Shown: positions 50,268 to 59,235 of the stretch, piece after piece | Numbering within the stretch: the first letter of the stretch is position 1 | Layout of the letters: every line of letters starts with the position of its first letter | NCBI RefSeq assembly: GCF_014108865.1 | Contig: NZ_CP053928.1 | Span: 3,844,001-3,908,000, forward strand | Length of the DNA stretch: 64,000 bases | Direction: 5' to 3' | Source of the DNA: Nocardioides sp. WS12 | Lineage (GTDB): Bacteria; Actinomycetota; Actinomycetes; Propionibacteriales; Nocardioidaceae | The notes under the pieces: model-generated | Seen by the model: only the letters and a program-made list of their open reading frames with translations | Database searches by the model: none | What the model was told of the DNA's origin: nothing | Program-made: the position numbers and the translations under genes

Positions 50268-50588
50268 CTAGGTTACGCGAGCCTCGGCCACGTTGAGCAC
50301 GGTATTCGGCTCGACGACCTCATAGGCGCCGGGTTCGTCGATCGCACGCATCAACACGGGCACACCGTGGAGCTTCAGTTCGTACGACGACAGGGCTCGC
50401 CGGTACGCGCCGACATTGACCCAGCGGGTGGTCAGCACCCACAGGTCCGGCTCGTCGACGTTGCGCCCGACCCACCCGGCGACGTACCCGGGCTTGTCGA
50501 GGAGGAGCCCGTGGACGCGCTCGAGGTCCGCCCTCAGGAGGTCGGGATCCTCGGCGGCGGGGACCCGGAAGCGATTCACGACGAGCAC
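50268..50588 (-). CDS. Antibiotic-biosynthesis-monooxygenase-fold small protein
   Basis: The 106-residue protein has the ferredoxin-like beta-alpha-beta pattern of the ABM family (MLVVNRFRVPAAEDP, GYVAGWVGRNVDEPDLWVLT, RWVNVGAYRRAL). Such proteins are dimers that act on quinones, haem or unknown small molecules. The start is GTG 50588. It is followed on the minus strand by a hairpin (GCCCGGC/GCCGGGC, 50208-50226) before glyS. Its role is not known. Confidence 0.75.
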   Translation of the reverse strand: MLVVNRFRVPAAEDPDLLRADLERVHGLLLDKPGYVAGWVGRNVDEPDLWVLTTRWVNVGAYRRALSSYELKLHGVPVLMRAIDEPGAYEVVEPNTVLNVAEARVT

Positions 50589-50677
50589 GGCCGAACTCTA
50601 CGCGGCGACATGCTTGACGGGAGCGCCGCCGCGGCGGACTATGACAGTCGTCATATTCCGCATCGACAGGAGCCCTC

Positions 50678-52933
50678 GTGACCACCACCCCGGAGACCCC
50701 CGTCGGTACCGGCTGGCAGAAGACCGCCTGCATCCTGTGCGAGTGCAACTGCGGGATCGAGGTGCAGGTCGAGGACCGTCGGCTGCTGAAGATCCGCGGC
50801 GACAAGGACCACCCGAGCTCCGAGGGCTACACGTGCGAGAAGCCCCTGCGACTGGACCGCTACCAGAACGGCACTCCGCGGCTGACGACTCCTCTGCGGC
50901 GTCGCACTGACGGCAGTTACGAGGAGATCGACTGGGACACCGCCATCAGCGAGATTGCGGGCAAGCTGGCATCGATCCGCGACGAGCACGGCGGCGACAA
51001 GATCTTCTTCTACGGCGGCGGCGGGCAGGGCAACCACCTCGGCGCCGGTTACGGACAGGCTCTGCAGGCGGCAGTGGGTGCGAAGTACAAGTCCAACGCC
51101 CTCGCCCAGGAGAAGACGGGCGAGATGTACGTCGACGGGCGGCTGTACGGCGGCCACACGAAGGGCGACTTCGAGCACGCCGAGGTCGTCGTCTTCGTGG
51201 GCAAGAACCCGTGGCAGTCCCACTCCTTCCCCCGCGCCCGGCCGGTGCTCAAGGAGATGGCCGCCGACCCGGCCCGCACCATGGTGGTGATCGACCCGCG
51301 GCGCAGCGAGACCGCCGCGATGGCCGACATCCACCTGCAGGTACGCCCCGGCACCGACGCGTGGTGCCTGGCGGCGCTGGGCGCGGTGCTGATCCAGGAA
51401 GACCTCGTCGACCACGACTTCCTGCGCGACCACACCACCGGCGCCGACACGGTCCTTGCGGCCTACGCCGACATCGACGTCGACGACTTCGCCGAGCGGT
51501 GCGGGGTCCCCGCCGACCTGATCCGTACGACGGCCCGGCGGATCGCCGCAGCCAAGAGCGTGTGCACCTACGAGGACCTCGGCATCCAGCAGGCGCCGCA
51601 CAGCACCTTGAACTCCTACCTGAACAAGATGCTGTGGATCCTGACCGGCAACTTCGCCAAGGAGGGCGGGATGTTCCTGCACTCCATGTTCGCCGCACTG
51701 GCCGGCGGACCCGGCGGAGGTGGTGGGTCGCGCCTGACCCCTGTCACCGGCGCCCGGATCATCTCCGGCCTCGTGCCGTGCAACTCGATCGCCGAGGAGA
51801 TCGACACCCACCACCCCGACCGCTTCCGGGCGATGTGGGTCGATGCGGTGAACCCGGCGCACTCCCTCGCCGACTCGGCCAGCTTCCGCCGCGCGATGAG
51901 CAAGCTCGAGCTGAGCGTCGTCATCGACATCGCGATGACCGAGACCGCCCGCGAGGCCGACTACGTCCTCCCAGCGGCATCCCAGTTCGAGAAGTGGGAG
52001 TGCACGTTCTTCAACGTCGACTTCCCGGAGAACGTCTTCCACCTGCGCGCCCCCCTGATGGAACCGCTGGCCGGAACCCTCGCCGAGCCAGAGATCTATG
52101 CGCGCGTGATCCGGGCCCTCGGCGTCCTGGACGACGACGCGCTCGCCCCGTTGCGCGCAGCCGCCGAGAACGGACTGGCGGCCTACGCCGACGCCTTCTT
52201 CGCGGCCGCCACCACAGATCCCCGCCTGATGGGTCTGGCCGCGCACGTCCTGTACGAGACGCTCGGCCCCACCCTCGGAACAGCGCGGGGCGCAGCCGCA
52301 CTGTGGGGCGTCTCCCAGTTGTGCGCGATGAACCAGGCCGCCTCGGTTGCGCGGGCCGGCTTCACCGGCACCGGCTTCGAACCCGGCAACCAGTTGTTCG
52401 AGCGGATCCTCGAGGGCGCGGCTGTCGTCTTCACCCGCGATGACTACGACAACGCCTGGGACTACGTCCGACGCCCGGACCGGCGCTTCACCGTCGAGAT
52501 CCCCGAACTGCTCGAGCATCTCAGTGGACTGGGCGACCAGCCGAGCACCTGGACGACAGACGAGTTCCCGTTCGTCCTGTCCGCGGGCGAGCGACGCGCG
52601 TTCACGGCGAACACGATCATCCGCGACCCGTCGTGGCGACGACGCGACGCCGACGGGGCACTGCGGATCAGCCCCGCCGACGCCGCGGGCCTGGGCGTCG
52701 CGACCGGGGATCGACTCCGGGTGGTGACCGAACGCGGCAGCGCCGAAGCCTCGGTCGAGGTGACCGACACACTGCAGGTCGGCCACGTCTCGCTCCCCAA
52801 CGGACTCGGCATCGACCACCCCGACGGCACGCCCGGCGTCGCACCGAACGAGCTGACCTCGCTGCACCACCGCGACTGGCTCGCCGGAACGCCGTGGCAC
52901 AAGTACGTCCCCGCCCGCCTGGAGACCGTATGA
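50678..52933 (+). CDS. Molybdopterin oxidoreductase (formate-dehydrogenase-like)
   Basis: The 751-residue catalytic subunit starts with a [4Fe-4S] site (CILCECNCGIEV, with a later Cys in EGYTCEKPLR). Bis-MGD-binding regions follow, including FFYGGGGQGNHLGAGYGQAL, NPWQSHSFPRARPVLKE and VVIDPRRSETAAMAD, then the C-terminal MGD-binding domain with LRISPADAAGLGVATGDRL. GTG 50678 has CAGGAG upstream. No electron-transfer subunits or Mo-cofactor genes lie nearby. It overlaps a TetR-type gene, which may regulate it. The substrate is unknown. Confidence 0.9.
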   Translation: MTTTPETPVGTGWQKTACILCECNCGIEVQVEDRRLLKIRGDKDHPSSEGYTCEKPLRLDRYQNGTPRLTTPLRRRTDGSYEEIDWDTAISEIAGKLASIRDEHGGDKIFFYGGGGQGNHLGAGYGQALQAAVGAKYKSNALAQEKTGEMYVDGRLYGGHTKGDFEHAEVVVFVGKNPWQSHSFPRARPVLKEMAADPARTMVVIDPRRSETAAMADIHLQVRPGTDAWCLAALGAVLIQEDLVDHDFLRDHTTGADTVLAAYADIDVDDFAERCGVPADLIRTTARRIAAAKSVCTYEDLGIQQAPHSTLNSYLNKMLWILTGNFAKEGGMFLHSMFAALAGGPGGGGGSRLTPVTGARIISGLVPCNSIAEEIDTHHPDRFRAMWVDAVNPAHSLADSASFRRAMSKLELSVVIDIAMTETAREADYVLPAASQFEKWECTFFNVDFPENVFHLRAPLMEPLAGTLAEPEIYARVIRALGVLDDDALAPLRAAAENGLAAYADAFFAAATTDPRLMGLAAHVLYETLGPTLGTARGAAALWGVSQLCAMNQAASVARAGFTGTGFEPGNQLFERILEGAAVVFTRDDYDNAWDYVRRPDRRFTVEIPELLEHLSGLGDQPSTWTTDEFPFVLSAGERRAFTANTIIRDPSWRRRDADGALRISPADAAGLGVATGDRLRVVTERGSAEASVEVTDTLQVGHVSLPNGLGIDHPDGTPGVAPNELTSLHHRDWLAGTPWHKYVPARLETV

Positions 52934-53487
52934 CCAGCCGGTCACCGCGCGACGCGATGCTCGACAGCGCCATCGCGCTGTTCGGCGCCCGGGGCGTGGC
53001 CGCAACCTCGCTGCGCGACGTCGTGGCGCACAGCGGCGCCTCGCGCGGGTCGATCTACCACCACTTCCCCGGTGGCAAGGCCGAACTGGCCGAGGACGCG
53101 ACCCGTCGCGCCGGCGACCTGATGGCGCGACTGGTGACGAAGGTCGTCGACAGCGCCGAACCCGTGGCTGCCGTCGAGGCGATGGTCGACCACTGGTCGG
53201 GCGTCCTGCTCGGCAGCGACTTCGGGACCGGCTGCCCCGTCGCGGCTGCGGCCCTCTCCCCCGACGACACCGCGGCGGCCCGGGACGCGGCCGGCGTCGC
53301 GTTCAGCACCTGGGAGCAGGCGCTCGCCGAAGCACTCGTGGATCGCCACATCCCTCCTGCTGCAGCCGCCGACCGGGCCGCGCTCATCGTCAGCGCCATC
53401 GAGGGCGCACTCCTGGTGAGTCGCGCCCGTCGTACCGACGCACCCTTGCGGGCCGTCGGCCGGGAGCTGGTCCGCCACCTCGCCTGA
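52930..53487 (+). CDS. TetR-family transcriptional regulator
   Basis: The regulator has 185 residues. The helix-turn-helix spans about 12-50 (TSLRDVVAHSGASRGSIYHH). The C-terminal half is Ala-rich ligand-binding and dimer region (VAAVEAMVDHWSGVLLGSDF). Its ATG overlaps the oxidoreductase stop (ATGA), so it is cotranscribed with that gene and probably controls it. It ends 48 bp before the zinc-transporter start and is not the Zur protein. Confidence 0.92.
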   Translation: MTSRSPRDAMLDSAIALFGARGVAATSLRDVVAHSGASRGSIYHHFPGGKAELAEDATRRAGDLMARLVTKVVDSAEPVAAVEAMVDHWSGVLLGSDFGTGCPVAAAALSPDDTAAARDAAGVAFSTWEQALAEALVDRHIPPAAAADRAALIVSAIEGALLVSRARRTDAPLRAVGRELVRHLA

Positions 53488-53498
53488 CGCGCGCCAAC

Positions 53499-53535
53499 TT
53501 GACCGGAGCCAATCGAGAGTTGAGAATGATTCTCA
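53499..53535 (+). promoter_or_regulatory. Zur-type operator overlapping znu promoter
   Basis: TGAGAATGATTCTCA (53521-53535) is a perfect 7-1-7 palindrome that fits the known Zur-box pattern (TGA-AATGATT-TCA). A -35-like TTGACC (53499-53504) and, 17 bp on, GAGAAT (53522-53527) place it on the -10 region. Binding would block transcription when zinc is sufficient. Confidence 0.78.
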
Positions 53536-54482
53536 TGCGCTTCTCTTCCGGTCTTGCCACGCTCTCCACCGTCGCCCTTCTCGCCACGGGTTGCTCGGCC
53601 TTCAGCGACAGTGCCGCGGACGACGGCAAGACCAACGTCGCAGCGGCCTTCTATCCGCTCGCCTTCGTCGCTGAGCGAATCTCTGAAGGCACCGACACCG
53701 AGGTCGACCTGCTGACCCACCCGGGCACCGAGCCGCACGACCTCGAGCTCGACGTGAGCCAGACCGCCACCATCGTGAACGCCGACCTCGTCGTCTTCGA
53801 GTCGGGCTTCCAGCCCGCCGTGGACGACACCGTCGAGCAGAATGCCGAGGGTGCCACCCTCGACGTGGCCGACGTCGTGGACCTGCTGCCCGTCGATGAG
53901 TCGGCCGCCGAGCACGAAGAGCACGCAGACGAGGAAGAGGGCGAACACGAGCACGATCACGGCAGCGTCGACCCGCACTTCTGGCAGGACCCGCTGCGGT
54001 TGGCCGACTTCGGCGACGCCATGGCCGACGAGCTCGCGAAGATCGATGGCGACGACGCCGAGACCTACCGCGCCAACGCGGCCGGCCTCCGCAAGGACCT
54101 CGAGGCCCTCGACAAGGCCTTCAGCACTGGCCTCGCCGACTGCGAGCGTGACACGATCGTGGTGTCCCACGACGCGTTCGGTTACCTGGAGAAGTACGGC
54201 CTCCACGTCGCCTCAATCGTGGGGTTGTCCCCCGAGGCCGAGCCGACCGCTGCGGTGCTCGGTGAACTGCAGGAACTGATCCGGACGGAAGGCATCACCA
54301 CGGTGTTCAGCGAGCCCCTCGAGCCCGCGCTCGGCGAGGACCTGGCCACGGACCTCGACCTCACCAACGGCGTGCTCGACCCGATCGAGGGACTGACCGC
54401 CGATGCCCCGAAGGGCTCGGACTACCTTTCCCTGATGGACACCAACCTGGCGACCCTCGTCTCCGCCAACGGGTGTCGATGA
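53535..54482 (+). CDS. znuA: Zinc ABC transporter substrate-binding protein
   Basis: This lipoprotein captures Zn(II) outside the membrane. The lipobox is LLATGC near residue 21. Metal-binding features include HPGTEPHDLELD, a His/Glu-rich loop (EHEEHADEEEGEHEHDHG) and DPHFWQDPL. The total is 315 residues from ATG 53535. ATG 53526 is in frame just upstream, but the predicted transcript start falls at or next to 53535, so the message may be leaderless. It leads a three-gene operon with ATGA overlaps. Confidence 0.92.
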   Translation: MRFSSGLATLSTVALLATGCSAFSDSAADDGKTNVAAAFYPLAFVAERISEGTDTEVDLLTHPGTEPHDLELDVSQTATIVNADLVVFESGFQPAVDDTVEQNAEGATLDVADVVDLLPVDESAAEHEEHADEEEGEHEHDHGSVDPHFWQDPLRLADFGDAMADELAKIDGDDAETYRANAAGLRKDLEALDKAFSTGLADCERDTIVVSHDAFGYLEKYGLHVASIVGLSPEAEPTAAVLGELQELIRTEGITTVFSEPLEPALGEDLATDLDLTNGVLDPIEGLTADAPKGSDYLSLMDTNLATLVSANGCR

Positions 54483-55303
54483 CGACCGACGACAGCGCCG
54501 CTCCCGCAGTGGCGATCAGCAACGGCAGCGTCGCCCTGGGCGGACGCCCGGTGCTGCGCCGGATCGACCTGGACGTCGCGGCCGGCGAGTTCGTCGCGCT
54601 GATGGGCGCCAACGGCTCCGGCAAGTCGACCCTCGTCCGCGCACTGGTCGGCCTCCGCCCGCTCGTCGCGGGCGAAGTACGGCTGTTCGGAACGCCGCTG
54701 GACCAGTTCGACGACTGGTGCCGGATCGGCTACGTGCCCCAGCGCGCCACCGCCGCCGCCGGTGTGCCGGCCTCGGTCTGGGAGGTCGTGGCCGCTGGCC
54801 GGCTGACGCGCCGCCGCCTGCTGCGCCCGCTCTCCCGCGCCGACCGCGCCGCGATCCACGACGCCCTCGAGATCGTCGGACTCGCTGACCGGCGTCGCGA
54901 AGCCGTCAGCAACCTCTCCGGCGGGCAGCAGCAGCGGGTACTCATCGCCCGCGCCCTCGCCGGCGAACCCGAACTCTTCTTCCTCGACGAGCCCACCGCC
55001 GGTGTCGACCTGCCCAACCAGCAGGTGCTCGCCGCGACCCTCGCGCAGCTCAAGTCCCGCGGTGCGACGATCGTGCTGGTGGCCCACGAACTCGGTCCGC
55101 TCGCGCCGCTGGTCGACCGCGCCGTCGTACTCCGCGACGGGCGGACCGTGTACGACGGCGCACCGCTGGCCGATCACGAGGTGCACCAGCCCTGGTTCGC
55201 CGAGCCGCACACGCACCACCATCACGACGCGGCACCGAAGCCCACCGACCACGTTCCGCACGTCGGCTCCCCCGTCGACCGTCCGCGAGGTGAGCACCGA
55301 TGA
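54479..55303 (+). CDS. znuC: Zinc ABC transporter ATPase
   Basis: The protein has 274 residues. Walker A is GANGSGKST, the signature is LSGGQQQRVLIARAL, and Walker B reads LFFLDEPTAG. The C-terminal tail is His-rich (EPHTHHHHDAAPKPTDHV), which is unusual for an ATPase subunit and may bind zinc. ATG 54479 overlaps the znuA stop. Confidence 0.94.
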   Translation: MTTDDSAAPAVAISNGSVALGGRPVLRRIDLDVAAGEFVALMGANGSGKSTLVRALVGLRPLVAGEVRLFGTPLDQFDDWCRIGYVPQRATAAAGVPASVWEVVAAGRLTRRRLLRPLSRADRAAIHDALEIVGLADRRREAVSNLSGGQQQRVLIARALAGEPELFFLDEPTAGVDLPNQQVLAATLAQLKSRGATIVLVAHELGPLAPLVDRAVVLRDGRTVYDGAPLADHEVHQPWFAEPHTHHHHDAAPKPTDHVPHVGSPVDRPRGEHR

Positions 55304-56304
55304 GTCCCGCCGAACTGTTCGCGCTCCCCTTTATGCAGCGCGCCCTGATCGCGGCCCTGTTGACCGGCCTTGCGGCGCCCGCGATCGGGACGTTCCTGGT
55401 GCAACGCCGCCTCGCCCTGATGGGCGACGGGATCGGCCACGTCGCCGTCACCGGCGTCGCCATCGGCCTGGTCACCAACACCTCGCCCACCTGGGCGGCC
55501 GTCGTGGTCGCGGTCCTGGGCGCCGTGCTCATCGAGACCATCCGCGAACGGGGCCAGACCAATGGCGACGTCGCTCTCGCGCTCCTGTTCTACGGCGGCC
55601 TCGCCGGCGGCATCCTCGTCAGCGGCATCGACGGGCAGAGTGCCTCGTCCCTGAATCGCTACCTCTTCGGGTCCCTGACGACCATCTCCGCGGGCGACGT
55701 CATCGTCACCATGGTGCTGTCCGTCGCCGTCATCGGGCTCAGCGTCGGGCTGGCGCCGCAACTGTTCGCCGTCGCGCAGGACCAGGAGTTCGCCCGGGTC
55801 GCAGGACTGCAGGTGCGGGCCTACAACCTGCTGGTCGCCGTCCTCGCCGCCGTCAGTGTCACGGTCGCCATGCGCACCGTCGGCCTGCTGCTCGTGTCGG
55901 CGCTGATGGTTGTTCCCGTCGCGACCTCACAGCAACTCACCCGTTCGTTCCGGACCACCATCGGAGCAGCGATGGTGCTCGGCGCCTTCGCCTCGGTGGG
56001 CGGCCTCGTGCTGGCCACCTTCGCGTCGTACAAAGCCACCGTCGCCCCGGGGCCGACCATCGTCCTGCTGGCGCTGGCCTGCTACGTCGTGGCGTGGCCG
56101 ATCGGCATCTGGACCCGTCATCGAGCCCGCCTGCGCGAGCCGTTCGCCGAAGGCCAGATCCCGCTGCACGAGTCCTGCGAAGAACACCCGCATGCCCACG
56201 GCCCCGGCTGCGGCCACCTCGCGGTCCCCCACGACGACCACGTCGACTACGTCCACGACGGGCACCGGCACGCCGAGCACGGCGCACACTACGACGAACA
56301 CTGA
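55300..56304 (+). CDS. znuB: Zinc ABC transporter permease
   Basis: The 334-residue permease has about eight membrane helices, beginning IAALLTGLAAPAIGTFLVQR and including GDGIGHVAVTGVAIGLVTN and VGLLLVSALMVVPVATSQQL. The cytoplasmic C-terminal tail is His-rich (CEEHPHAHGPGCGHLA, HDGHRHAEHGAHYDEH). ATG 55300 overlaps the znuC stop. It should import Zn(II) captured by ZnuA. Confidence 0.94.
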   Translation: MSPAELFALPFMQRALIAALLTGLAAPAIGTFLVQRRLALMGDGIGHVAVTGVAIGLVTNTSPTWAAVVVAVLGAVLIETIRERGQTNGDVALALLFYGGLAGGILVSGIDGQSASSLNRYLFGSLTTISAGDVIVTMVLSVAVIGLSVGLAPQLFAVAQDQEFARVAGLQVRAYNLLVAVLAAVSVTVAMRTVGLLLVSALMVVPVATSQQLTRSFRTTIGAAMVLGAFASVGGLVLATFASYKATVAPGPTIVLLALACYVVAWPIGIWTRHRARLREPFAEGQIPLHESCEEHPHAHGPGCGHLAVPHDDHVDYVHDGHRHAEHGAHYDEH

Positions 56305-56533
56305 GTCGGATTGCGCGAGCGTGTCAGCGCTGCGCTCGACACGCTGCCGCGCCGCAGTTGGCCTCCGTACGTGGCTGAGTTGACCTGGCGGCAAGACAGC
56401 CGGCATCGGGAAACCCACCCGCGCTCGTCTCCGGTCGCTGCGCTCCCTACGCCTCGCCGGACGGCTTTCCCGATCGACCGGCCAGTTCTACTTGCGAGGT
56501 GCCGGAGAACCCACAGACTCGGATCGCGCGATC
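56305..56533. repeat. REP-like intergenic region
   Basis: No gene is evident. An 8-bp hairpin (AGCGTGTC/GACACGCT) lies at 56318-56345. A wider inverted repeat, ATCGGGAAA (56405-56413) with TTTCCCGAT (56466-56474), encloses a GC-rich block with TCGCTGCGCTCC-type repeats. This resembles extragenic palindromic elements. The first hairpin may end the znu transcript. Confidence 0.5.
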
Positions 56534-57364
56534 TCAGCCGACCGAGTTCGGCTCCGCGCCGCCGTACCGCCGGTCACGGCGGGCGTAGGTGTCGATGGCC
56601 TGCCAGAGGTGGCGGCGGTCGACGTCGGGCCAGAGCACGTCGGTGAAGACGAACTCGGAGTACGCCGCCTGGTAGAGCATGAAGTTCGAGAGCCGCTGCT
56701 CGCCCGACGTGCGCCAGATCAGGTCTGCGTCGGGCAGTTCGGGCACATAGAGATAGCGGGCGAGCGTGCGCTCGTCGACCTTCTCGGGGTTGACCTTCCC
56801 CGCCGCGACGTCACGTGCGAGACCGCGAGCCGCGTCGCCGAGCTCGGAGCGGCCGCCGTAGTTCACGCACATGGTGAGGGTGAGGACGTCGTTGTCCTTC
56901 GTCATCTCCTCGGCGACCTGGAGCTCGGTGATGACCGACTTCCACAGCTTCGGCGCCCGACCGGCCCAACGCACCCGGACGCCGAGCTCGTGCATCTCGT
57001 CGCGGCGGCGCCGGATCACGTCGCGGTTGAAGCCCATCAGGAACTTCACCTCGTCGGGGCTGCGGGACCAGTTCTCGGTCGAGAAGGCGTACGCCGAAAT
57101 CGCCTTCACGCCGATCTCGATCGCGCCCTCGACCACATCGAACAGGCTCGACTCGCCCTCCTCGTGGCCCTTGGTCCGCGGCAGGCCCCGCTCCTTGGCC
57201 CAGCGTCCGTTTCCGTCCATCACGATCGCGACGTGATGCGGAACGAGCTCGGGCTGGATCGCCGGCGGGGTGGCACCTGAGGGGTGCGGCGTCGGCGGCC
57301 GGACTTCGGTACGACGAGCGGCGGTCGCCGCAGCGGCACGGGAGCGTCGGGTGGAGCGAGTCAC
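56534..57364 (-). CDS. uppS: Isoprenyl (undecaprenyl/decaprenyl) diphosphate synthase
   Basis: The enzyme makes the long prenyl carrier for cell-wall synthesis by adding isopentenyl units in cis. The 276-residue protein shows VAIVMDGNGRWAKERGLPRT (substrate Asp in MDGNGR), YAFSTENWSRSP, MCVNYGGRSELGDA and the C-terminal DLIWRTSGEQRLSNFMLYQ with FTDVLWPD. The N-terminal 40 residues are a basic/Pro-rich extension. GTG 57364 is used. It lies 12 bp after the recO stop on the same strand. Confidence 0.95.
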   Translation of the reverse strand: MTRSTRRSRAAAATAARRTEVRPPTPHPSGATPPAIQPELVPHHVAIVMDGNGRWAKERGLPRTKGHEEGESSLFDVVEGAIEIGVKAISAYAFSTENWSRSPDEVKFLMGFNRDVIRRRRDEMHELGVRVRWAGRAPKLWKSVITELQVAEEMTKDNDVLTLTMCVNYGGRSELGDAARGLARDVAAGKVNPEKVDERTLARYLYVPELPDADLIWRTSGEQRLSNFMLYQAAYSEFVFTDVLWPDVDRRHLWQAIDTYARRDRRYGGAEPNSVG

Positions 57365-57376
57365 AGGGGCAGTCTG

Positions 57377-58129
57377 TCAGCGCTCGACGTAGGCCAGCGA
57401 ACGCAGCCCTCGCTCGAGCTGCCACTGCACGAACACGGCGACCAGGCCGCTGGCTTCACGGACGTGGCGGATGTCGGCGGCCTCGATGGTCGGCCAGTCA
57501 CCGGCCAGCAGGGCGCCGAGGAGGGTGAGGGTCTCGGGGGCGGGGGTGGCCGAGCCGGGAATCCGGCAGGTCGAGCAGAGCACGCCACCCATCGACGGGT
57601 TGAACCAGCGGTGGTGGCCCAGCTCGCCGGTCGCCAGCACCGGCGGGCGGCCGCAGTGGGCGCACTCGACGAACGCCGGCGCGTAGCCGGCGATGGCCAG
57701 GGCGCGCAGCAGGTAGGAATCGAGGACGTGGTGGGCACCGCGCTCCCCCGCTGCCATCGCGTTGAGGCCACCGAGCAGCAGGCCGAACTGCTGGCGCGCC
57801 GGCTCCCGTTCCTCGACCACGAGCCGCTCGGCGGTCTCGAGCATCACGGTGCCGGCGGTGTAGCGGTCGTAGTCGCGCCCGACCTGCGCCCCGTAGGCGC
57901 CCCGCGTCTCGGCCTGGGTGATCGTGTCGAGGTTGCGACCCTCGGCCAACTGGAGGTCCACGTGGGTGAAGGGCTCGAGTCGCGAGCCCCACCGGGACGT
58001 CGTACGACGAACGCCCTTGGCGACCGCACGGATCCGGCCGTTCTCGCGGGTCAGCAGCGTGATGATGCGGTCCGCTTCACCCAGCTTGTGGGTGCGCAGG
58101 ACGATCGCTTCGTCACGGTAGAGCGGCAC
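57377..58129 (-). CDS. recO: DNA repair protein RecO
   Basis: RecO helps load RecA through RecFOR. The 250-residue protein has the N-terminal OB-fold (YRDEAIVLRTHKLGEADRII, KGVRRTTSRWGSRLEPFT), a helical middle part and a C-terminal zinc site (CAHCGRPP and CSTCRIPG). GTG 58129 (MPLYRDEAIV) has GGGGGA upstream. recO-uppS order is common in actinobacteria. Confidence 0.94.
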   Translation of the reverse strand: MPLYRDEAIVLRTHKLGEADRIITLLTRENGRIRAVAKGVRRTTSRWGSRLEPFTHVDLQLAEGRNLDTITQAETRGAYGAQVGRDYDRYTAGTVMLETAERLVVEEREPARQQFGLLLGGLNAMAAGERGAHHVLDSYLLRALAIAGYAPAFVECAHCGRPPVLATGELGHHRWFNPSMGGVLCSTCRIPGSATPAPETLTLLGALLAGDWPTIEAADIRHVREASGLVAVFVQWQLERGLRSLAYVER

Positions 58130-58185
58130 TCCCCCATTGTGACGGCCGGGCGTGACGAATCCGGGCGCCACCCCGTTGAACCCCC

Positions 58186-59232
58186 ATGCGTCGACTCCTG
58201 ACCGGCCTGCTCCTGCTCTGCACTGCACTCACGATCGGACTCGCCGGCCCGATCGCTGCGCCGGCACGAGCTGACACCACCTCGCCGTCATACGCACCGC
58301 TGAACCGGCCGGGCCCGCAACTCTCGGTGCCGGCGGCGACTCTCAACGCGGCGTTGTCCTGCCACGGCAACCCGAAGGCGGGTCCACAGCCGATCCTGCT
58401 CAGCCCGGCGACCAGCGTGACGCCGGTCGAGAACTACTCCTGGAACTGGGCGAAGATCTTCGCCCAGCAGGGTCGGTACCACTGCCTGGTGACGATGCCG
58501 TTCCACACCGTCGGGGACATCCAGGTCGCCGCGGAGTACCACGTCAACGCGATCCGCACGATGTACCAGCGCACCGGCCGGAAGATCGCGATCCTCGGCC
58601 ACAGCCAGGGCGGCATGAACCCCCGATGGGCGCTGCGGTTCTGGCCCGACGTGCGCGCCAAGGTCGCCGAAGTGATCGGCATGGCGCCGTCCAACCACGG
58701 CACCGTCGTCCTGGCCGGATGCGTCGTCGGACTCACCACCTGCGCGCCGGCCATCTGGCAGCAGCGGGCCGGTTCCGAGTTCATGAAGGCGCTCAACAGC
58801 GGGGCCGAGACGTTCGCCGGCATCGACTACACCAGCATCTACACGAAGCTCGACGAGGTCGTCGTCCCTCCGCCGTCCTCCGGCCTGACCACCGGCGCGG
58901 GTAACAAGGCCAATGTCGCCGTCCAGGACGTGTGCAAGGGCGATCCCTACGAACACGTCCTGATGGGCACGGTCAGCCCCGCGGTCTACGCCGCCGTGAC
59001 GGACGCGTTGAACAACGCCGGCCCGGCGAAGCTGACCCGCATCGACCGATCGTGGTGCTCGAAGCTCTTCATGCCCGGCATCAACCCGCTCGACCTCCTG
59101 TCGTTCGCCCCGGTCCTGAGCGCGCTGCCGAATCTGTTGCTCACGGTCGCACCGAACGTCACCCTCACGGGCGCGCCGATGCTCCCGAAGGAGCCGGCGC
59201 TGCGCTGCTACGTCTACGCAGCCGGCTGCTGA
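58186..59232 (+). CDS. Secreted lipase (CALB-like alpha/beta hydrolase)
   Basis: A Sec signal peptide (LLTGLLLLCTALTIGLAG, cleavage near PARA-D) leads into a mature protein of about 320 residues. The nucleophile elbow is LGHSQGGMNPRWALR. The pattern SCHGNPKAG near the start, ENYSWNWAKIFAQQG and GMAPSNHGT recalls Candida antarctica lipase B-like secreted lipases. There are at least eight Cys in the mature part. The likely triad His is in the EHVLMG segment. It should hydrolyse esters outside the cell. Confidence 0.85.
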   Translation: MRRLLTGLLLLCTALTIGLAGPIAAPARADTTSPSYAPLNRPGPQLSVPAATLNAALSCHGNPKAGPQPILLSPATSVTPVENYSWNWAKIFAQQGRYHCLVTMPFHTVGDIQVAAEYHVNAIRTMYQRTGRKIAILGHSQGGMNPRWALRFWPDVRAKVAEVIGMAPSNHGTVVLAGCVVGLTTCAPAIWQQRAGSEFMKALNSGAETFAGIDYTSIYTKLDEVVVPPPSSGLTTGAGNKANVAVQDVCKGDPYEHVLMGTVSPAVYAAVTDALNNAGPAKLTRIDRSWCSKLFMPGINPLDLLSFAPVLSALPNLLLTVAPNVTLTGAPMLPKEPALRCYVYAAGC

Positions 59233-59235
59233 TCC

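Noticed and set aside
50651..53005. A 784-codon minus-strand frame opposite the molybdopterin oxidoreductase
   Set aside because: The plus-strand enzyme is full length with Fe-S and MGD motifs; the minus-strand frame shows none.
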